A stretch of DNA of 38,103 nucleotides from Mycetocola tolaasinivorans (lineage in GTDB: Bacteria > Actinomycetota > Actinomycetes > Actinomycetales > Microbacteriaceae), in the NCBI RefSeq assembly GCF_003667565.1, contig NZ_RCUX01000017.1, positions 1 through 38,103 of the forward strand, written 5' to 3'. The translations under genes were made by a program, and so were the position numbers. The notes beneath the pieces are model-generated. The model was not told the DNA's origin. It ran no database searches and was given only the letters and a program-made list of their open reading frames with translations. Positions 1 through 7,424 of this stretch are shown here, piece by piece; position 1 is the stretch's first letter; the number at the start of each line of letters is the position of its first letter.

Positions 1-2
1 GT

Positions 3-121
3 GTTTCGGTGGTTATAGCAAGAGGGAAACGCCCGGTTACATTCCGAACCCGGAAGCTAAGGCTCTTTGCGCTGATGGTACTGCAGGGGGGACCCTGTGG
101 GAGAGTAAGTCACCGCCGGAC
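3..121 (+). rRNA. rrf: 5S ribosomal RNA (near-complete)
   Basis: Structural RNA of the large ribosomal subunit. The segment carries the conserved 5S blocks in order: the GGGAAACGCCCGGTT and CATTCCGAACCCGGAAGCTAA region in the first half, then GATGGTACTGC and GGGAGAGTAAGTCACCGCCGGAC at the 3' end. The first and last bases pair approximately, as expected for helix I, so the gene is probably complete or lacks at most a base or two. The 23S and 16S genes would lie upstream, outside the window. A strong terminator follows. The small open frames across this stretch are not genes. Confidence 0.95.
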
Positions 122-155
122 TTCTTTACAACACTTTGTGTGTTGCAGGTTTAAG

Positions 156-184
156 CCCTGGCCTTTCGAGGTCGGGGTTTTTCT
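156..184 (+). terminator. Rho-independent terminator of the rRNA operon
   Basis: A 9-bp stem (156-164 with 169-177, two G-U pairs) closes a TTCG tetraloop and is followed by a T tract. It lies about 35 bp after the 5S rRNA and should end the rRNA transcript. Confidence 0.88.
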
Positions 185-392
185 TGTTTAACCCGCACCT
201 GTGTGTGGCGGGTGGGGTGTGGGGTGTTTGTGGTGTGTGGGTTGGCGCGGCTGTGCCTTGCCCAGAGAGCGTGTGTGTGGGGTGTGTGTGGTTGTGGTTG
301 TGGTCTTGCCTGGAGGGTGAGGCTTTTACTGTTTAACCGGGCTCACACTCTCGCATCCGAGGAGGCGGCCGTGTACTGTCTGATGCCTCCAC
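185..392. other. G/T-rich non-coding spacer after the rRNA operon
   Basis: About 200 bp with no credible gene. From roughly 200 to 320 the plus strand is strongly biased to G and T, with repeated GTGTG, TGGTTG and GGGGTG words. G runs at 210-212, 214-217, 221-224 and 239-241 could form a G-quadruplex with one long loop. The words TGTTTAACC at about 185 and 331 flank the G/T stretch. No function is assigned. Confidence 0.5.
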
Positions 393-398
393 TAGCGT
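393..398 (+). promoter_or_regulatory. -10 box TAGCGT, leaderless arrangement
   Basis: TAGCGT sits exactly 6 nt before the ATG at 405. The spacing places the transcription start at or next to the start codon, so the acetyltransferase mRNA is probably leaderless. Confidence 0.55.
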
Positions 399-404
399 GG
401 GGTA

Positions 405-1082
405 ATGCCCTCGTTTAGCTCCGCCCGTGTGACGCAACGCCTTCGCCTCGATCCGCTTCATCCTGCGGATGAAGCGGATGTCTTTCGGATCTATGGGGAT
501 CCCGCGACATGGACGCACCTGCCAGCGGGCCGATTCACGACCCCGGAACAGGCGCGTCTACAGATTGAGGCCTCAATGAGTAGTCATCGGCAGCTTGGGC
601 TCGGTATGTGGGGTATCCGTATTCTCCCGGATCCAGCAATCGACCCCGCCCCCGACCGCAACCCAGACCCAGACCCAGACCCAGCGTCCGGGGTTCGGCG
701 TGATGGCCGAAACCCCGTCGGCACGCCCCTGCCGGCCGGAACGTTCATCGGCAGCGGCGGGGCTCAGTATGTTGCGGACGGCGGGGTGTGGAACATCGGA
801 TACCGGCTGAGCCCGGCGGCCTGGGGGAGAGGCTTCGCGACCGAGGTGGCCCGCGAGGCGCTACGTGCGGCCCGGGAGTGCGCCCCGGGTATTCCGATCA
901 CTGCCCGCGTCCTCACGAACAACCCGGCGTCGATCACCGTGTTGGAACGGTTGGGTCTCGAGCTGATGTGGGAGGGCGCGACCGCGGCTTCCGTGGAAAA
1001 TGTGGGGGCACCGCTGCGTCGCGTCTATGCAGATCGCGCGCTGCCACCCGCGGCGGAGAGGTGGCTGATTGCCAACGCGTAG
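405..1082 (+). CDS. GNAT family N-acetyltransferase (RimJ/RimL-like)
   Basis: Predicted to transfer an acetyl group from acetyl-CoA to an amine; the substrate is unknown. The N-terminus (TQRLRLDPLHPADEADVFRI) and the core YRLSPAAWGRGFATEVARE, with a GRGFA acetyl-CoA loop, fit the RimJ/RimL-type Acetyltransf_3 family, as does TNNPASITVLERLG near the C-terminus. At 225 residues it is longer than the usual 170-190. The excess is an insert around residues 78-110 containing NPDPDPDP, encoded by a hexamer microsatellite. The ATG at 405 is chosen because a -10 box lies 6 nt upstream and no Shine-Dalgarno sequence is present. It converges on the glutathione peroxidase gene, sharing a hairpin. Confidence 0.85.
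   Translation: MPSFSSARVTQRLRLDPLHPADEADVFRIYGDPATWTHLPAGRFTTPEQARLQIEASMSSHRQLGLGMWGIRILPDPAIDPAPDRNPDPDPDPASGVRRDGRNPVGTPLPAGTFIGSGGAQYVADGGVWNIGYRLSPAAWGRGFATEVAREALRAARECAPGIPITARVLTNNPASITVLERLGLELMWEGATAASVENVGAPLRRVYADRALPPAAERWLIANA
662..684 (+). repeat. Hexamer microsatellite (CCCAGA, about 3.8 copies)
   Basis: Perfect tandem CCCAGA inside the acetyltransferase gene, encoding alternating Pro-Asp. Because the unit is a multiple of three, copy changes would lengthen or shorten the loop without shifting the frame. Confidence 0.8.
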
Positions 1083-1101
1083 CGCAGGCTCTGCGGGCAG
1101 C

Positions 1102-1138
1102 AAAAACCCCCGGGCGTCCCGTGGGACCACCCGGGGGT
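1102..1138 (-). terminator. Rho-independent terminator, glutathione peroxidase gene
   Basis: A 9-bp stem (1106-1114 with 1130-1138) encloses a second short stem GTCCC/GGGAC. Five A residues on the plus strand (1102-1106) become the T tract for minus-strand transcripts, so it mainly serves the peroxidase gene. Confidence 0.8.
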
Positions 1139-1148
1139 ATATCGGCGC

Positions 1149-1631
1149 TTAGCGGGGCAGGTTTGCCTCGATGAGCTCAACCAGCGCGGGGTCGTCCGGG
1201 GTGGTCTTGCTGCGGAAGCGGTGCTTTTCACCGTTGGGCAGAACGAGGAACTTTTCAAAGTTCCAGAGCACCGGTCCGGCGAGGCCCGCGGTGTCCTTGG
1301 CATCGATGATCTCGCTGTAGAGCGGGTGGCGGTTGCGTCCGTTTACCTTGGCTTTTTCAAAGACGGGGAACGTGACGCCCCAGGTGACCTGGCAGTACTC
1401 GGCGATCTGCTCGTTGCTGCCGCCCTCCTGCAGGAACTGGTTTGAGGGGAAGCCGAGTACGGTAAAACCGCGGTCGGCGTACTTCTGCTGAAGCGCCTCG
1501 AGCGCTTCATACTGAGGGGTGAAGCCACACTTGCTGGCAAGGTTCACCACGAGCAGCACCTGGTCGGCATAGTCGGAGAGGTGCTCGGTGGTTCCGTCAT
1601 TGCGGAGAAGCTCAATTGTTCCGTCGGTCAT
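1149..1631 (-). CDS. Glutathione peroxidase family (thioredoxin-type peroxidase)
   Basis: Cytoplasmic peroxidase reducing hydrogen peroxide or organic peroxides, in bacteria usually with thioredoxin as donor. All four residues of the GPx tetrad are visible: Cys35 (ASKCGFTPQY), Gln65 (GFPSNQF), and Trp123-Asn124 (LWNFEKFLV). A second Cys80 (EYCQVTWG) is at the position of the resolving cysteine of the thioredoxin-dependent class. The 160-residue length is typical. The start at 1631 matches the family N-terminus and has a -10 box 6 nt upstream; longer frames upstream are spurious. An 18-bp near-palindrome overlaps the -10, suggesting repressor control. Confidence 0.95.
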   Translation of the reverse strand: MTDGTIELLRNDGTTEHLSDYADQVLLVVNLASKCGFTPQYEALEALQQKYADRGFTVLGFPSNQFLQEGGSNEQIAEYCQVTWGVTFPVFEKAKVNGRNRHPLYSEIIDAKDTAGLAGPVLWNFEKFLVLPNGEKHRFRSKTTPDDPALVELIEANLPR

Positions 1632-1637
1632 GTCATT

Positions 1638-1643
1638 AGGATA
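1638..1643 (-). promoter_or_regulatory. -10 box TATCCT, leaderless arrangement
   Basis: On the minus strand TATCCT ends 6 nt before the ATG of the peroxidase gene. No Shine-Dalgarno sequence is present, so a leaderless transcript is likely. Confidence 0.55.
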
Positions 1644-1656
1644 CGCCGGTGTATCC
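1639..1656. promoter_or_regulatory. Near-perfect palindrome over the peroxidase promoter
   Basis: GGATACGCCGGTGTATCC is an 18-bp inverted repeat with a single mismatch, overlapping the -10 box. Position and symmetry suit an operator for a dimeric repressor. Which regulator binds is not known. Confidence 0.5.
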
Positions 1657-1720
1657 AAACGCGCTACGCGTGTGCCTGAGCGTTTGATGCGGATTGTGCT
1701 GCACCGTCTCCAGAGGTCCG

Positions 1721-2182
1721 CTATCCCTTGCCGATCGGGGGTCCGAGGATCAACAGTACGGTCGCGACGATGGCCACGGCGAGGACACACAGCGCAACAA
1801 ACAGCACCGGATGACGCACCAGCCACATCACCAGGCGCGGCAGCAGGCCGCGGTCTCGCGGGTCAGTACCGGGTTCGGTACGCCACTGCCCGGCGAGGTG
1901 CCCGCCGCGCTCCAGCACCCGCTCAAACGGCAGCGTGGCGTAGGGGATGGCCGCCACCACAACGCCCAGCATGATGCGACCGAATGCCCAGTGTTGATTG
2001 ATGCCCACCAGGATCGAGGCCAGCGCGAAGGCGAGGAACACAACGCCGTGGATGCCGCCGGCGATGGTCGTCACGATCGGATTGGCATCTAACCCGTACT
2101 TGAGTATGAGCGAGGCGATCAGCAGGGTCCACGTCACCGCCTCGGCGAGAGCAACGATACGGTACAGCCGGCGCGGAGTCAT
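1721..2182 (-). CDS. DUF3817 family integral membrane protein
   Basis: Small membrane protein of unknown function, common in actinobacteria. The first 100 residues match the DUF3817 pattern: RRLYRIVALAEAVTWTLLI, then a helix pair with IAGGIHGVVFLAFA and a PFERVLER segment at the end of the domain. A fourth hydrophobic helix, LFVALCVLAVAIVATVLLIL, follows a linker near the C-terminus, which is longer than in the shortest family members. The start at 2182 is supported by AGAGG five bases upstream of the ATG. The gene lies between two convergent or co-oriented redox genes; no operon is evident. Confidence 0.85.
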   Translation of the reverse strand: MTPRRLYRIVALAEAVTWTLLIASLILKYGLDANPIVTTIAGGIHGVVFLAFALASILVGINQHWAFGRIMLGVVVAAIPYATLPFERVLERGGHLAGQWRTEPGTDPRDRGLLPRLVMWLVRHPVLFVALCVLAVAIVATVLLILGPPIGKG

Positions 2183-2273
2183 GGGGGCCTCTTTGAATGT
2201 CGGGGGCGGTCACTCAAGCCTAGTCGACATTGTGTCGGCAACCCTGGCCGCTTCACCCGGGCGGTTAAATGCC

Positions 2274-2308
2274 GAACGCCGGCACGGAGTGAATCCGTGC
2301 CGGCGTTC
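2274..2308 (-). terminator. Strong hairpin terminator after the DsbA-like gene
   Basis: A perfect 15-bp stem (2274-2288 with 2294-2308) with loop GTGAA lies 14 bp past the stop of the DsbA-like gene on the minus strand. The T tract is weak (GGCATTTAA). Confidence 0.8.
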
Positions 2309-2321
2309 GAGAGCCGTGCTA

Positions 2322-3209
2322 TTAGCTGGCCTTGACCTGCTCAACGAACTTGAAGAAGTCGTTGGTGTTGCCCCAGCCGATGTTCTGGGGCGGCGAGTAC
2401 TGCTTGCCGTTCACCAGGATGGTGGGGGTACCGGTGACCTTCGGGACATCGGTGTTGGGCAGCGGGCCCGCGAGGGCCTGCTGGGTGGTCGAGGTCACGA
2501 AGTTGTTGTAGGTGCCGTCGTTGATGCACTGGGTGATCTTGTCGTTCTTCACACCGGAATCGCGGATGATCTTGTCGATCTCGGCGTTCTTGAGACCCGA
2601 GCTGTTCTCCTCGGGCTGCTTGGCATACAGTGCCGCGCTGGCGTCGAGGAAGCCGTTGGGCTCGTAGTTTGCAACGCAGGCCATAGCGGCTGCGGCGCGG
2701 GTCGAGTACTTGGTTCCCTGCGACAGGCGATCCAGGATGCTGATCGGGATGATCTCGAGGTTTGCCTCGCCCGATCCAACCATGTCCTTCAGGCTGTCAA
2801 TGTTGGCCTCTTCGAACTGGTTGCAGAGGGGGCAGAGGTAGTCAACGTACAGCACGACGTTGGTCTTGCCGGCCTCGGGCTTGTGGGCGACGGGGGTGGC
2901 GCCAGCCTTGAGCTCGGCGGTCTTGGTCGCCTCGATCTTGCCCGCTGCACCGGTGAACTGGATGCCCCCACTCAGCATGTTTGCGGGGCCCGGACGGTTG
3001 TTCTGTGCGGTGGTGTTCACCACGAGTGCCACAACCAGCGCGATGACCGCGAGCGAACCCACAACCACGCTGATCTGCGTGATGATGCGGTTGCGCTTTT
3101 TGCGCTTGAGCTCTTCCTCGCGACGCAGACGTGCGACCTCGCGCATGTGCTCGCGGCGGTCCTTCTTGCTCATCTTGTCGGGGTCGTTGCCCGGATCACT
3201 CGATGCCAT
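2322..3209 (-). CDS. Membrane-anchored DsbA-like thioredoxin-fold protein
   Basis: Likely extracytoplasmic thiol-disulfide oxidoreductase. In order: a charged cytoplasmic segment of about 40 residues rich in KKDRREHMREVARLRREEE, one transmembrane helix (about residues 44-66), a linker, then a DsbA-type thioredoxin fold. The active site reads DYLCPLCNQFEE (Cys126 and Cys129), and the cis-proline loop is TGTPTILVNG near residue 262. CPLC is less usual than the CPYC or CPHC of classical DsbA. Additional cysteines occur in MACVAN and TQCIND. ATG at 3209 is preferred over an upstream TTG because GGGAAA lies upstream at workable spacing. Actinobacteria use such proteins to fold secreted proteins. 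Confidence 0.9.
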   Translation of the reverse strand: MASSDPGNDPDKMSKKDRREHMREVARLRREEELKRKKRNRIITQISVVVGSLAVIALVVALVVNTTAQNNRPGPANMLSGGIQFTGAAGKIEATKTAELKAGATPVAHKPEAGKTNVVLYVDYLCPLCNQFEEANIDSLKDMVGSGEANLEIIPISILDRLSQGTKYSTRAAAAMACVANYEPNGFLDASAALYAKQPEENSSGLKNAEIDKIIRDSGVKNDKITQCINDGTYNNFVTSTTQQALAGPLPNTDVPKVTGTPTILVNGKQYSPPQNIGWGNTNDFFKFVEQVKAS

Positions 3210-3302
3210 GTGTTTTCCCAATCGGTGTCACGAATCCTCGCGGCGCGCGAAGTTGCTCCTTAGATGGTACCCGTACGCCTCCGCCTGAAACTGTTATCTT
3301 CC

Positions 3303-4055
3303 TTAAAGCGACTCGGCGGTGTCTGTTCCGGCATACTCTTCGATGAGTCGTGTTGCCAGAACGTCAGCGGACTCAAAGACCTCGAGTGCGCCCTCCTCCT
3401 CGCCGGGCACCGCATAGCCCCAGCTGACCAGATAGGTCGGGATGCCGTTTGCGCGGGCCCCATCGATATCGTGATGGCGGTCGCCGATCATGATCGGTGC
3501 GCTCACGTCAACACCGGCGGCGGTGAGACGCACGAGCGCCTCGGCGACCACGTCGGCCTTCGCGCTGCGGGTTTCGTCCTCGCTGGCGCCGCAGAGCACG
3601 GTCAGCGCAGAGCGCAGCCCAAAGTGGTCGAGGATGCGGACGGCCTGGGATTCGGGCTTCGAGGTCGCCAGGGCGAGCGGAACACCGGCGTCATTGAGCC
3701 GGGTCAGGAACTCGGGAATACCGGGATAGACGTAGGTGAGGTGTGAGGCATCCTCCTGACCGGCGAGCTCACGGTAGCGCTCGAGGGCGGCCCAGGAATC
3801 CTCGGCGTTCAGGCCGGCGAAGTCGCGGAAGGAATCCAGCAGCGGCGGGCCGACCCAGCGCATCATTTCGGCATCGTCCTGACGCGGGTGACCGAGCGAC
3901 TCCAGCGTGCGGCCGAGACGTTCGATGATGCCCGGGGCGGAGTCGATCAGGGTGCCATCGAGGTCGAGCAGCACGCAGCTCCATGCGGGGGAGTTCCGTG
4001 CGGAATCGGCCGAGGGCGCGCTAACGGTGGTCGTGGGGAGAGAGGATGTCGACAT
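3303..4055 (-). CDS. HAD family hydrolase (Gph/PpaX-like phosphatase)
   Basis: Predicted cytoplasmic phosphatase of HAD subfamily IA, similar to phosphoglycolate phosphatases. Motif I is LLDLDGTLIDS (Asp31, Asp33), followed by a helical cap domain. Motif II is the serine in LATSKPES, motif III the lysine in RSAKADVV, and motif IV IMIGDRHHDIDGA. The YVYPGIPEFLTRL cap-core linker is typical. Substrate cannot be told from sequence. TATGAT lies 8 nt before the ATG with GGGGAAG in between, so either a very short leader or normal Shine-Dalgarno initiation is possible. Confidence 0.88.
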   Translation of the reverse strand: MSTSSLPTTTVSAPSADSARNSPAWSCVLLDLDGTLIDSAPGIIERLGRTLESLGHPRQDDAEMMRWVGPPLLDSFRDFAGLNAEDSWAALERYRELAGQEDASHLTYVYPGIPEFLTRLNDAGVPLALATSKPESQAVRILDHFGLRSALTVLCGASEDETRSAKADVVAEALVRLTAAGVDVSAPIMIGDRHHDIDGARANGIPTYLVSWGYAVPGEEEGALEVFESADVLATRLIEEYAGTDTAESL

Positions 4056-4122
4056 ACTTCCCCATCATACGGAAGCACCCCGAGGAGCGTGCAGACTGCG
4101 ACAGTCCCTCCGAACCCGCGCC

Positions 4123-4184
4123 CAGGCCTGAGCCGGTAGTACCGGCACGAGAACAGGCCTGAGCCGGTAGCGCCGGCGCTAGAA
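4123..4184. repeat. Two tandem 31-bp repeats at the 3' end of nucS
   Basis: Units 4123-4153 and 4154-4184 share CAGGCCTGAGCCGGTAG and differ at only a few bases. Each holds a small inverted repeat; in the first it is GCCGGTAGTACCGGC. The second unit includes the nucS stop codon. Confidence 0.8.
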
Positions 4185-4871
4185 CAGACGCGAGCCGTCG
4201 TCGAGGCCACGCATCTCGTCATAGTCGAGGATGACGCAGCGAATGCCGCGATCCTCGGCGAGGGTGCGCGCCTGCGGCTTGATCTCCTGGGCGGCAAACA
4301 CACCCTGTACCGGGCGCAGCGCGGGGTCGCGGTTCATCAGTTCCAGGTAGCGCGTGAGCTGCTCGACGCCGTCGATCTCGCCGCGCCGCTTGATCTCCAC
4401 GGCCACGGCGCCGCCGTTGGCATCGCGGGCAAGGATGTCGATCGGCCCGATGGCCGTCATGTACTCGCGACGCACGAGGGTGTGCCCGGGGCCGAGCACA
4501 TCGATCTGCTCGGCCATGAGCTTCTGTAGCTCGGACTCCACGGCGATTTTCTGCAGGCCCGGATCCTGGCCGAGCTCGTGCGCGCTGTCGTGCTGGATCT
4601 CAAAGATCGAGACCTCGAGCTGGTCGCCGGTCTTCGCGTGGGTGACCTTCCACAGCTCCCGTACGCCCTCGGCGGCGCGCTCGGGGCTCGGCTCCTGCAC
4701 CTGCATCGTGCAGGGCGGGCTCATCCAGTTCAACGGCTTATAGCTACCGCCATCACTGTGGATCAGGAGGCTACCGTCGGCCTTGAGCATCAAGACCCGG
4801 GTCGCCAGGGGAAGGTGAGCGGCCAACCGGCCGACGTAGTCCACGGAACACTTCGCAATAACCAAACGCAC
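4179..4871 (-). CDS. nucS: Mismatch-specific endonuclease NucS/EndoMS
   Basis: Cuts both strands at mismatched base pairs and gives post-replicative mismatch repair in actinobacteria that lack MutS/MutL. The 230 residues fit the family: an N-terminal DNA-binding and dimerisation half ([30 protein letters not shown]) and a C-terminal RecB-like nuclease half with Glu114, GPIDILARD (Asp145), AVEIKRR (Glu159, Lys161) and the QLTRY motif. The C-terminal tail ends SRLF; in this family the extreme C-terminus is reported to contact the sliding clamp. Start is GTG at 4871, with TACACT 6 nt upstream. A 31-bp tandem duplication covers its stop codon. Confidence 0.97.
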   Translation of the reverse strand: MRLVIAKCSVDYVGRLAAHLPLATRVLMLKADGSLLIHSDGGSYKPLNWMSPPCTMQVQEPSPERAAEGVRELWKVTHAKTGDQLEVSIFEIQHDSAHELGQDPGLQKIAVESELQKLMAEQIDVLGPGHTLVRREYMTAIGPIDILARDANGGAVAVEIKRRGEIDGVEQLTRYLELMNRDPALRPVQGVFAAQEIKPQARTLAEDRGIRCVILDYDEMRGLDDGSRLF

Positions 4872-4877
4872 CCAGTG

Positions 4878-4883
4878 AGTGTA
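4878..4883 (-). promoter_or_regulatory. -10 box TACACT, leaderless arrangement (nucS)
   Basis: TACACT ends 6 nt before the GTG start codon of nucS on the minus strand, with no Shine-Dalgarno sequence. Confidence 0.55.
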
Positions 4884-4961
4884 TCGTCCGTACCTGCGCG
4901 GGCCTACCCCACGCGGCGCAAACCGATGATTCGGTGGGGCGTCAGCCGAGGAACGCGGGAA

Positions 4962-5975
4962 CTATGCGTCGATGAGGGTGAGCCAGCCGGTGAGGGCTTG
5001 CACGCTCAGCCGACCGTGGCCGCTGTCAACCCAGCCGGTGAAGTTGCCGACGCGATGGTGCCCGCTCGCCGATGCGGGCCCTGTGGCCGGAGTGTCTGCC
5101 GGCGCGGCGTTCTCAAACGGGGTGAACGTGAGGTCGGCCCCTGCGGCATACACGCGGGTGCGGCCCTCCGGCAGGGCCTCGATGCTTACCCCGGCCGGGT
5201 CAAAGGCGAGGCTGCCATCTACCAGGATGCCCAGGCCCGCGCCGAAGCGGAGACCGAGCCGGTGGGTGGCACCGGAGCCCTCGGCGGTGGTGATCCCCAC
5301 GACGCCACCGCGTACCAGGGCGGGGCCCGAGCGGCGGCAGCCGCGGGAGAAGTCATGCAGTGCCCAGGCGGTGGTCGGATCGAGTGTGCCCCAGACTCCG
5401 TCAATGGCCACGCGCCCGGATACCGGCCGTGCCAGATCACTCAGCGTGTAGTCGAACGAGCGATCATCGTGAGCGATAACGGTACCGAGGCGATCATCGT
5501 GTGTGGCGAGCGAACCCGCCTGGCCATCCCGAGCGGGTGCCCGGCCGACGCGCACATCAATCTGCACGCGCTCGCCGTAGACGCGCACGCGGGTGCCGCC
5601 GGGCACCTCGTCGATGCTGATGTCGAGCCGCAGCGAGTGCACGCGAATCGGGCCGGATTCCGGCTCGGATGGGAGCGTGCCGGTGGTGGCTCGGGAGCGC
5701 GTGGAGAAGATTTCCACCCGGGTACCGGTGGCCCGATCGAGCGCCCAGAGGCGCTGCTGAACACCGCGCCTGTCCTGATCGGTGGCGAGCTGAATCACGT
5801 GGGTGGGGGAGGTCAGTAGCCAGTATTCCCCGCGCCGAGACTGGGCGTCCGCGCCCCCGCCCGAGTGGTGCAGCGATGCGCGCGAGAACCCGATCGCGGC
5901 CGGATTAACCGCGCCGGAATCGAGACGCAGTCGCACCGGGGCCGTGATCTCGTGATTGAGCACTCCAATGGTCAT
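4962..5975 (-). CDS. DUF2804 family protein
   Basis: Function unknown. The pattern matches DUF2804: an early block with VNPAAIGFSRASLHHSG, then RRGEYWLLTSPTHVIQLATD, and a later block with ALHDFSRGCRRSG followed by HRLGLRFGAG. The protein is predicted to be all-beta and soluble, with no signal peptide or membrane helix, 337 residues, which is the usual size. The region around residues 145-170 contains a duplicated HDDR element (THDDRLGTVIAHDDRSFDY). ATG at 5975 has TAGTCT 6 nt upstream, supporting this start. Its neighbours are nucS and the MFS gene on the same strand; no shared pathway is evident. Confidence 0.72.
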   Translation of the reverse strand: MTIGVLNHEITAPVRLRLDSGAVNPAAIGFSRASLHHSGGGADAQSRRGEYWLLTSPTHVIQLATDQDRRGVQQRLWALDRATGTRVEIFSTRSRATTGTLPSEPESGPIRVHSLRLDISIDEVPGGTRVRVYGERVQIDVRVGRAPARDGQAGSLATHDDRLGTVIAHDDRSFDYTLSDLARPVSGRVAIDGVWGTLDPTTAWALHDFSRGCRRSGPALVRGGVVGITTAEGSGATHRLGLRFGAGLGILVDGSLAFDPAGVSIEALPEGRTRVYAAGADLTFTPFENAAPADTPATGPASASGHHRVGNFTGWVDSGHGRLSVQALTGWLTLIDA

Positions 5976-5981
5976 TCCCGC

Positions 5982-5987
5982 AGACTA
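5982..5987 (-). promoter_or_regulatory. -10 box TAGTCT, leaderless arrangement
   Basis: TAGTCT ends 6 nt before the ATG of the DUF2804 gene on the minus strand. Confidence 0.55.
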
Positions 5988-6036
5988 GCGACCTTTGGCC
6001 GATGTGGACAGATACCGGAGAATGAATTTTCCGAAT

Positions 6037-7254
6037 CTAGTCGATTGTCGAGGTGCCCTGACCGGTGGGCTTGGCGGCCGGAGCGGCGATCAGCGCGATG
6101 ATCACCAGGCCAAGAATCGGCAGGAGTGCGTTCAGCAGGCCAACGTGCTCACCCAGCAGACCGATCGCCGGCGGGCCAGCCAGGAAGGCGACATAACCCA
6201 TCATTGCCACCGCACTCACCCGCGCCGCAGACTGCGTGGGGTGCTCGGCCGCTGCCGACATACCCACCGGGAAGCCCAGCGCGCAGCCCGCGCCCCAGGC
6301 CGCGGCACCCACGAGCGCCAGCGGGAATGCCGGTGCAAAGATGAACAGGGCGAGGCCGATCACCGCGAGGCTCGCGGACAGGCGGATCGCCTGCACCCGG
6401 CCAAATCTATCGATGAATGGGCCGCCCACGAACCGAGTCAAGGTCAAAGTGGACACGAAGATTGCGTAGACGAGCGCGCCGGTACCGGGCAGCTGATCGT
6501 AGCCATCCACCACGGCCTGCGCGATCCAGTCGCCGGCGCTTCCCTCGGCCAGGCTCATGCCCAGCATGATGAGGCCGATCAGCAGCAGGCGACGGTCGCG
6601 CCATACCTGAGCGTTTGCGCGCATGCGCTCGCCGAAGGGCACCCGCTCGCGGGTGTGCCGCTCGATCGGGCGGGTGGGAATCCAGCGCACCACCACAATC
6701 GCGGCGATCGCGATCAGAACGGCCATCACGATCACGTGCACCGAGAGCGGGATGTGCGCGAACGCGGCCATCGAACCCAGCAGTGCACCCAGCACGGTGC
6801 CCACACTGAAGAACGCGTGCATCATCGGCATCACGGTCTTGCCGAGCTCAGCCTCGGCGAGGGCGCCGTCGAGGTTCATCATGACGTCGACGACGCCGTT
6901 ACCGAAACCGAAGATCGCGAGGCCGATCACCACCACGGGGAGTGCGATGGTCGATCCGACCCCCATGATCGCGAGGCCCACCATGCTGATCAGCAGCGCG
7001 GTGCGCATGCCCACACGAACGCCGAGTCGCTCGCGGATGATGTTTGAGGAGGCGAGGCCGAGGATCGATCCGGCGGACATGCCGAAGAGCACGAGACCCA
7101 GCGTGCCGTTGTTAATCTCCAGGCTCTCGCGCAGGGCCGGAATCCGGCTTGCCATGCTGGCGATGCTCAGCCCGCTGAGGAGGAAGACAACAAAGAGCGC
7201 GTTTCGCCACGCGCGGAGCTGCGCGGGCGAGTGGGTGAGTGGGGAGGAAGACAT
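6037..7254 (-). CDS. MFS transporter
   Basis: Major facilitator superfamily permease, 405 residues with about 12 hydrophobic helices. The first is ALFVVFLLSGLSIASMASRIPALRESL. The sequence style (SRIPALRESL, NNGTLGLVLFGMSAGSILG, ANIIRERLG-like loop, MMHAFFSVGTVLGALLG) resembles the YbjJ/fucose-permease-like branch often annotated as an exporter. Substrate unknown. The ATG at 7254 is chosen because it lies just before helix 1; a frame extending to 7353 would add 33 unconserved residues and bury the candidate operator in coding sequence. The gene diverges from a LacI regulator, the likely controller. Confidence 0.88.
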   Translation of the reverse strand: MSSSPLTHSPAQLRAWRNALFVVFLLSGLSIASMASRIPALRESLEINNGTLGLVLFGMSAGSILGLASSNIIRERLGVRVGMRTALLISMVGLAIMGVGSTIALPVVVIGLAIFGFGNGVVDVMMNLDGALAEAELGKTVMPMMHAFFSVGTVLGALLGSMAAFAHIPLSVHVIVMAVLIAIAAIVVVRWIPTRPIERHTRERVPFGERMRANAQVWRDRRLLLIGLIMLGMSLAEGSAGDWIAQAVVDGYDQLPGTGALVYAIFVSTLTLTRFVGGPFIDRFGRVQAIRLSASLAVIGLALFIFAPAFPLALVGAAAWGAGCALGFPVGMSAAAEHPTQSAARVSAVAMMGYVAFLAGPPAIGLLGEHVGLLNALLPILGLVIIALIAAPAAKPTGQGTSTID

Positions 7255-7325
7255 GGTCACGATTCCAGCTGGGGCGCATGCGGCGCGGGGAGAATATGGG
7301 CGTTCTGCGAGTGCGACGCCCCGTG

Positions 7326-7339
7326 TCGAATCGATTCGA
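7326..7339. promoter_or_regulatory. Perfect 14-bp palindrome, LacI-type operator candidate
   Basis: TCGAATCGATTCGA is a perfect inverted repeat centred on CG, the symmetry typical of LacI-family operators. It lies in the divergent region between the MFS gene and the LacI-type regulator. On the minus strand TAGCTT (7358-7363) just upstream could be the MFS -10 box, which would put the operator at the start of the transcript. Confidence 0.65.
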
Positions 7340-7424
7340 TTAACGAACAACATCGCCTAAGCTATCCGATACAGACGATTCTGGTCAACCGGCCGGGACG
7401 AGCCGTCGCGAACGGAGCAGGGCG

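Noticed and set aside
7255..7353. N-terminal extension of the MFS transporter
   Set aside because: The extra 33 residues are unlike family N-termini and overlap the operator candidate; the ATG at 7254 next to helix 1 is more likely, although TAGCTT five bases before the distal ATG leaves some doubt.
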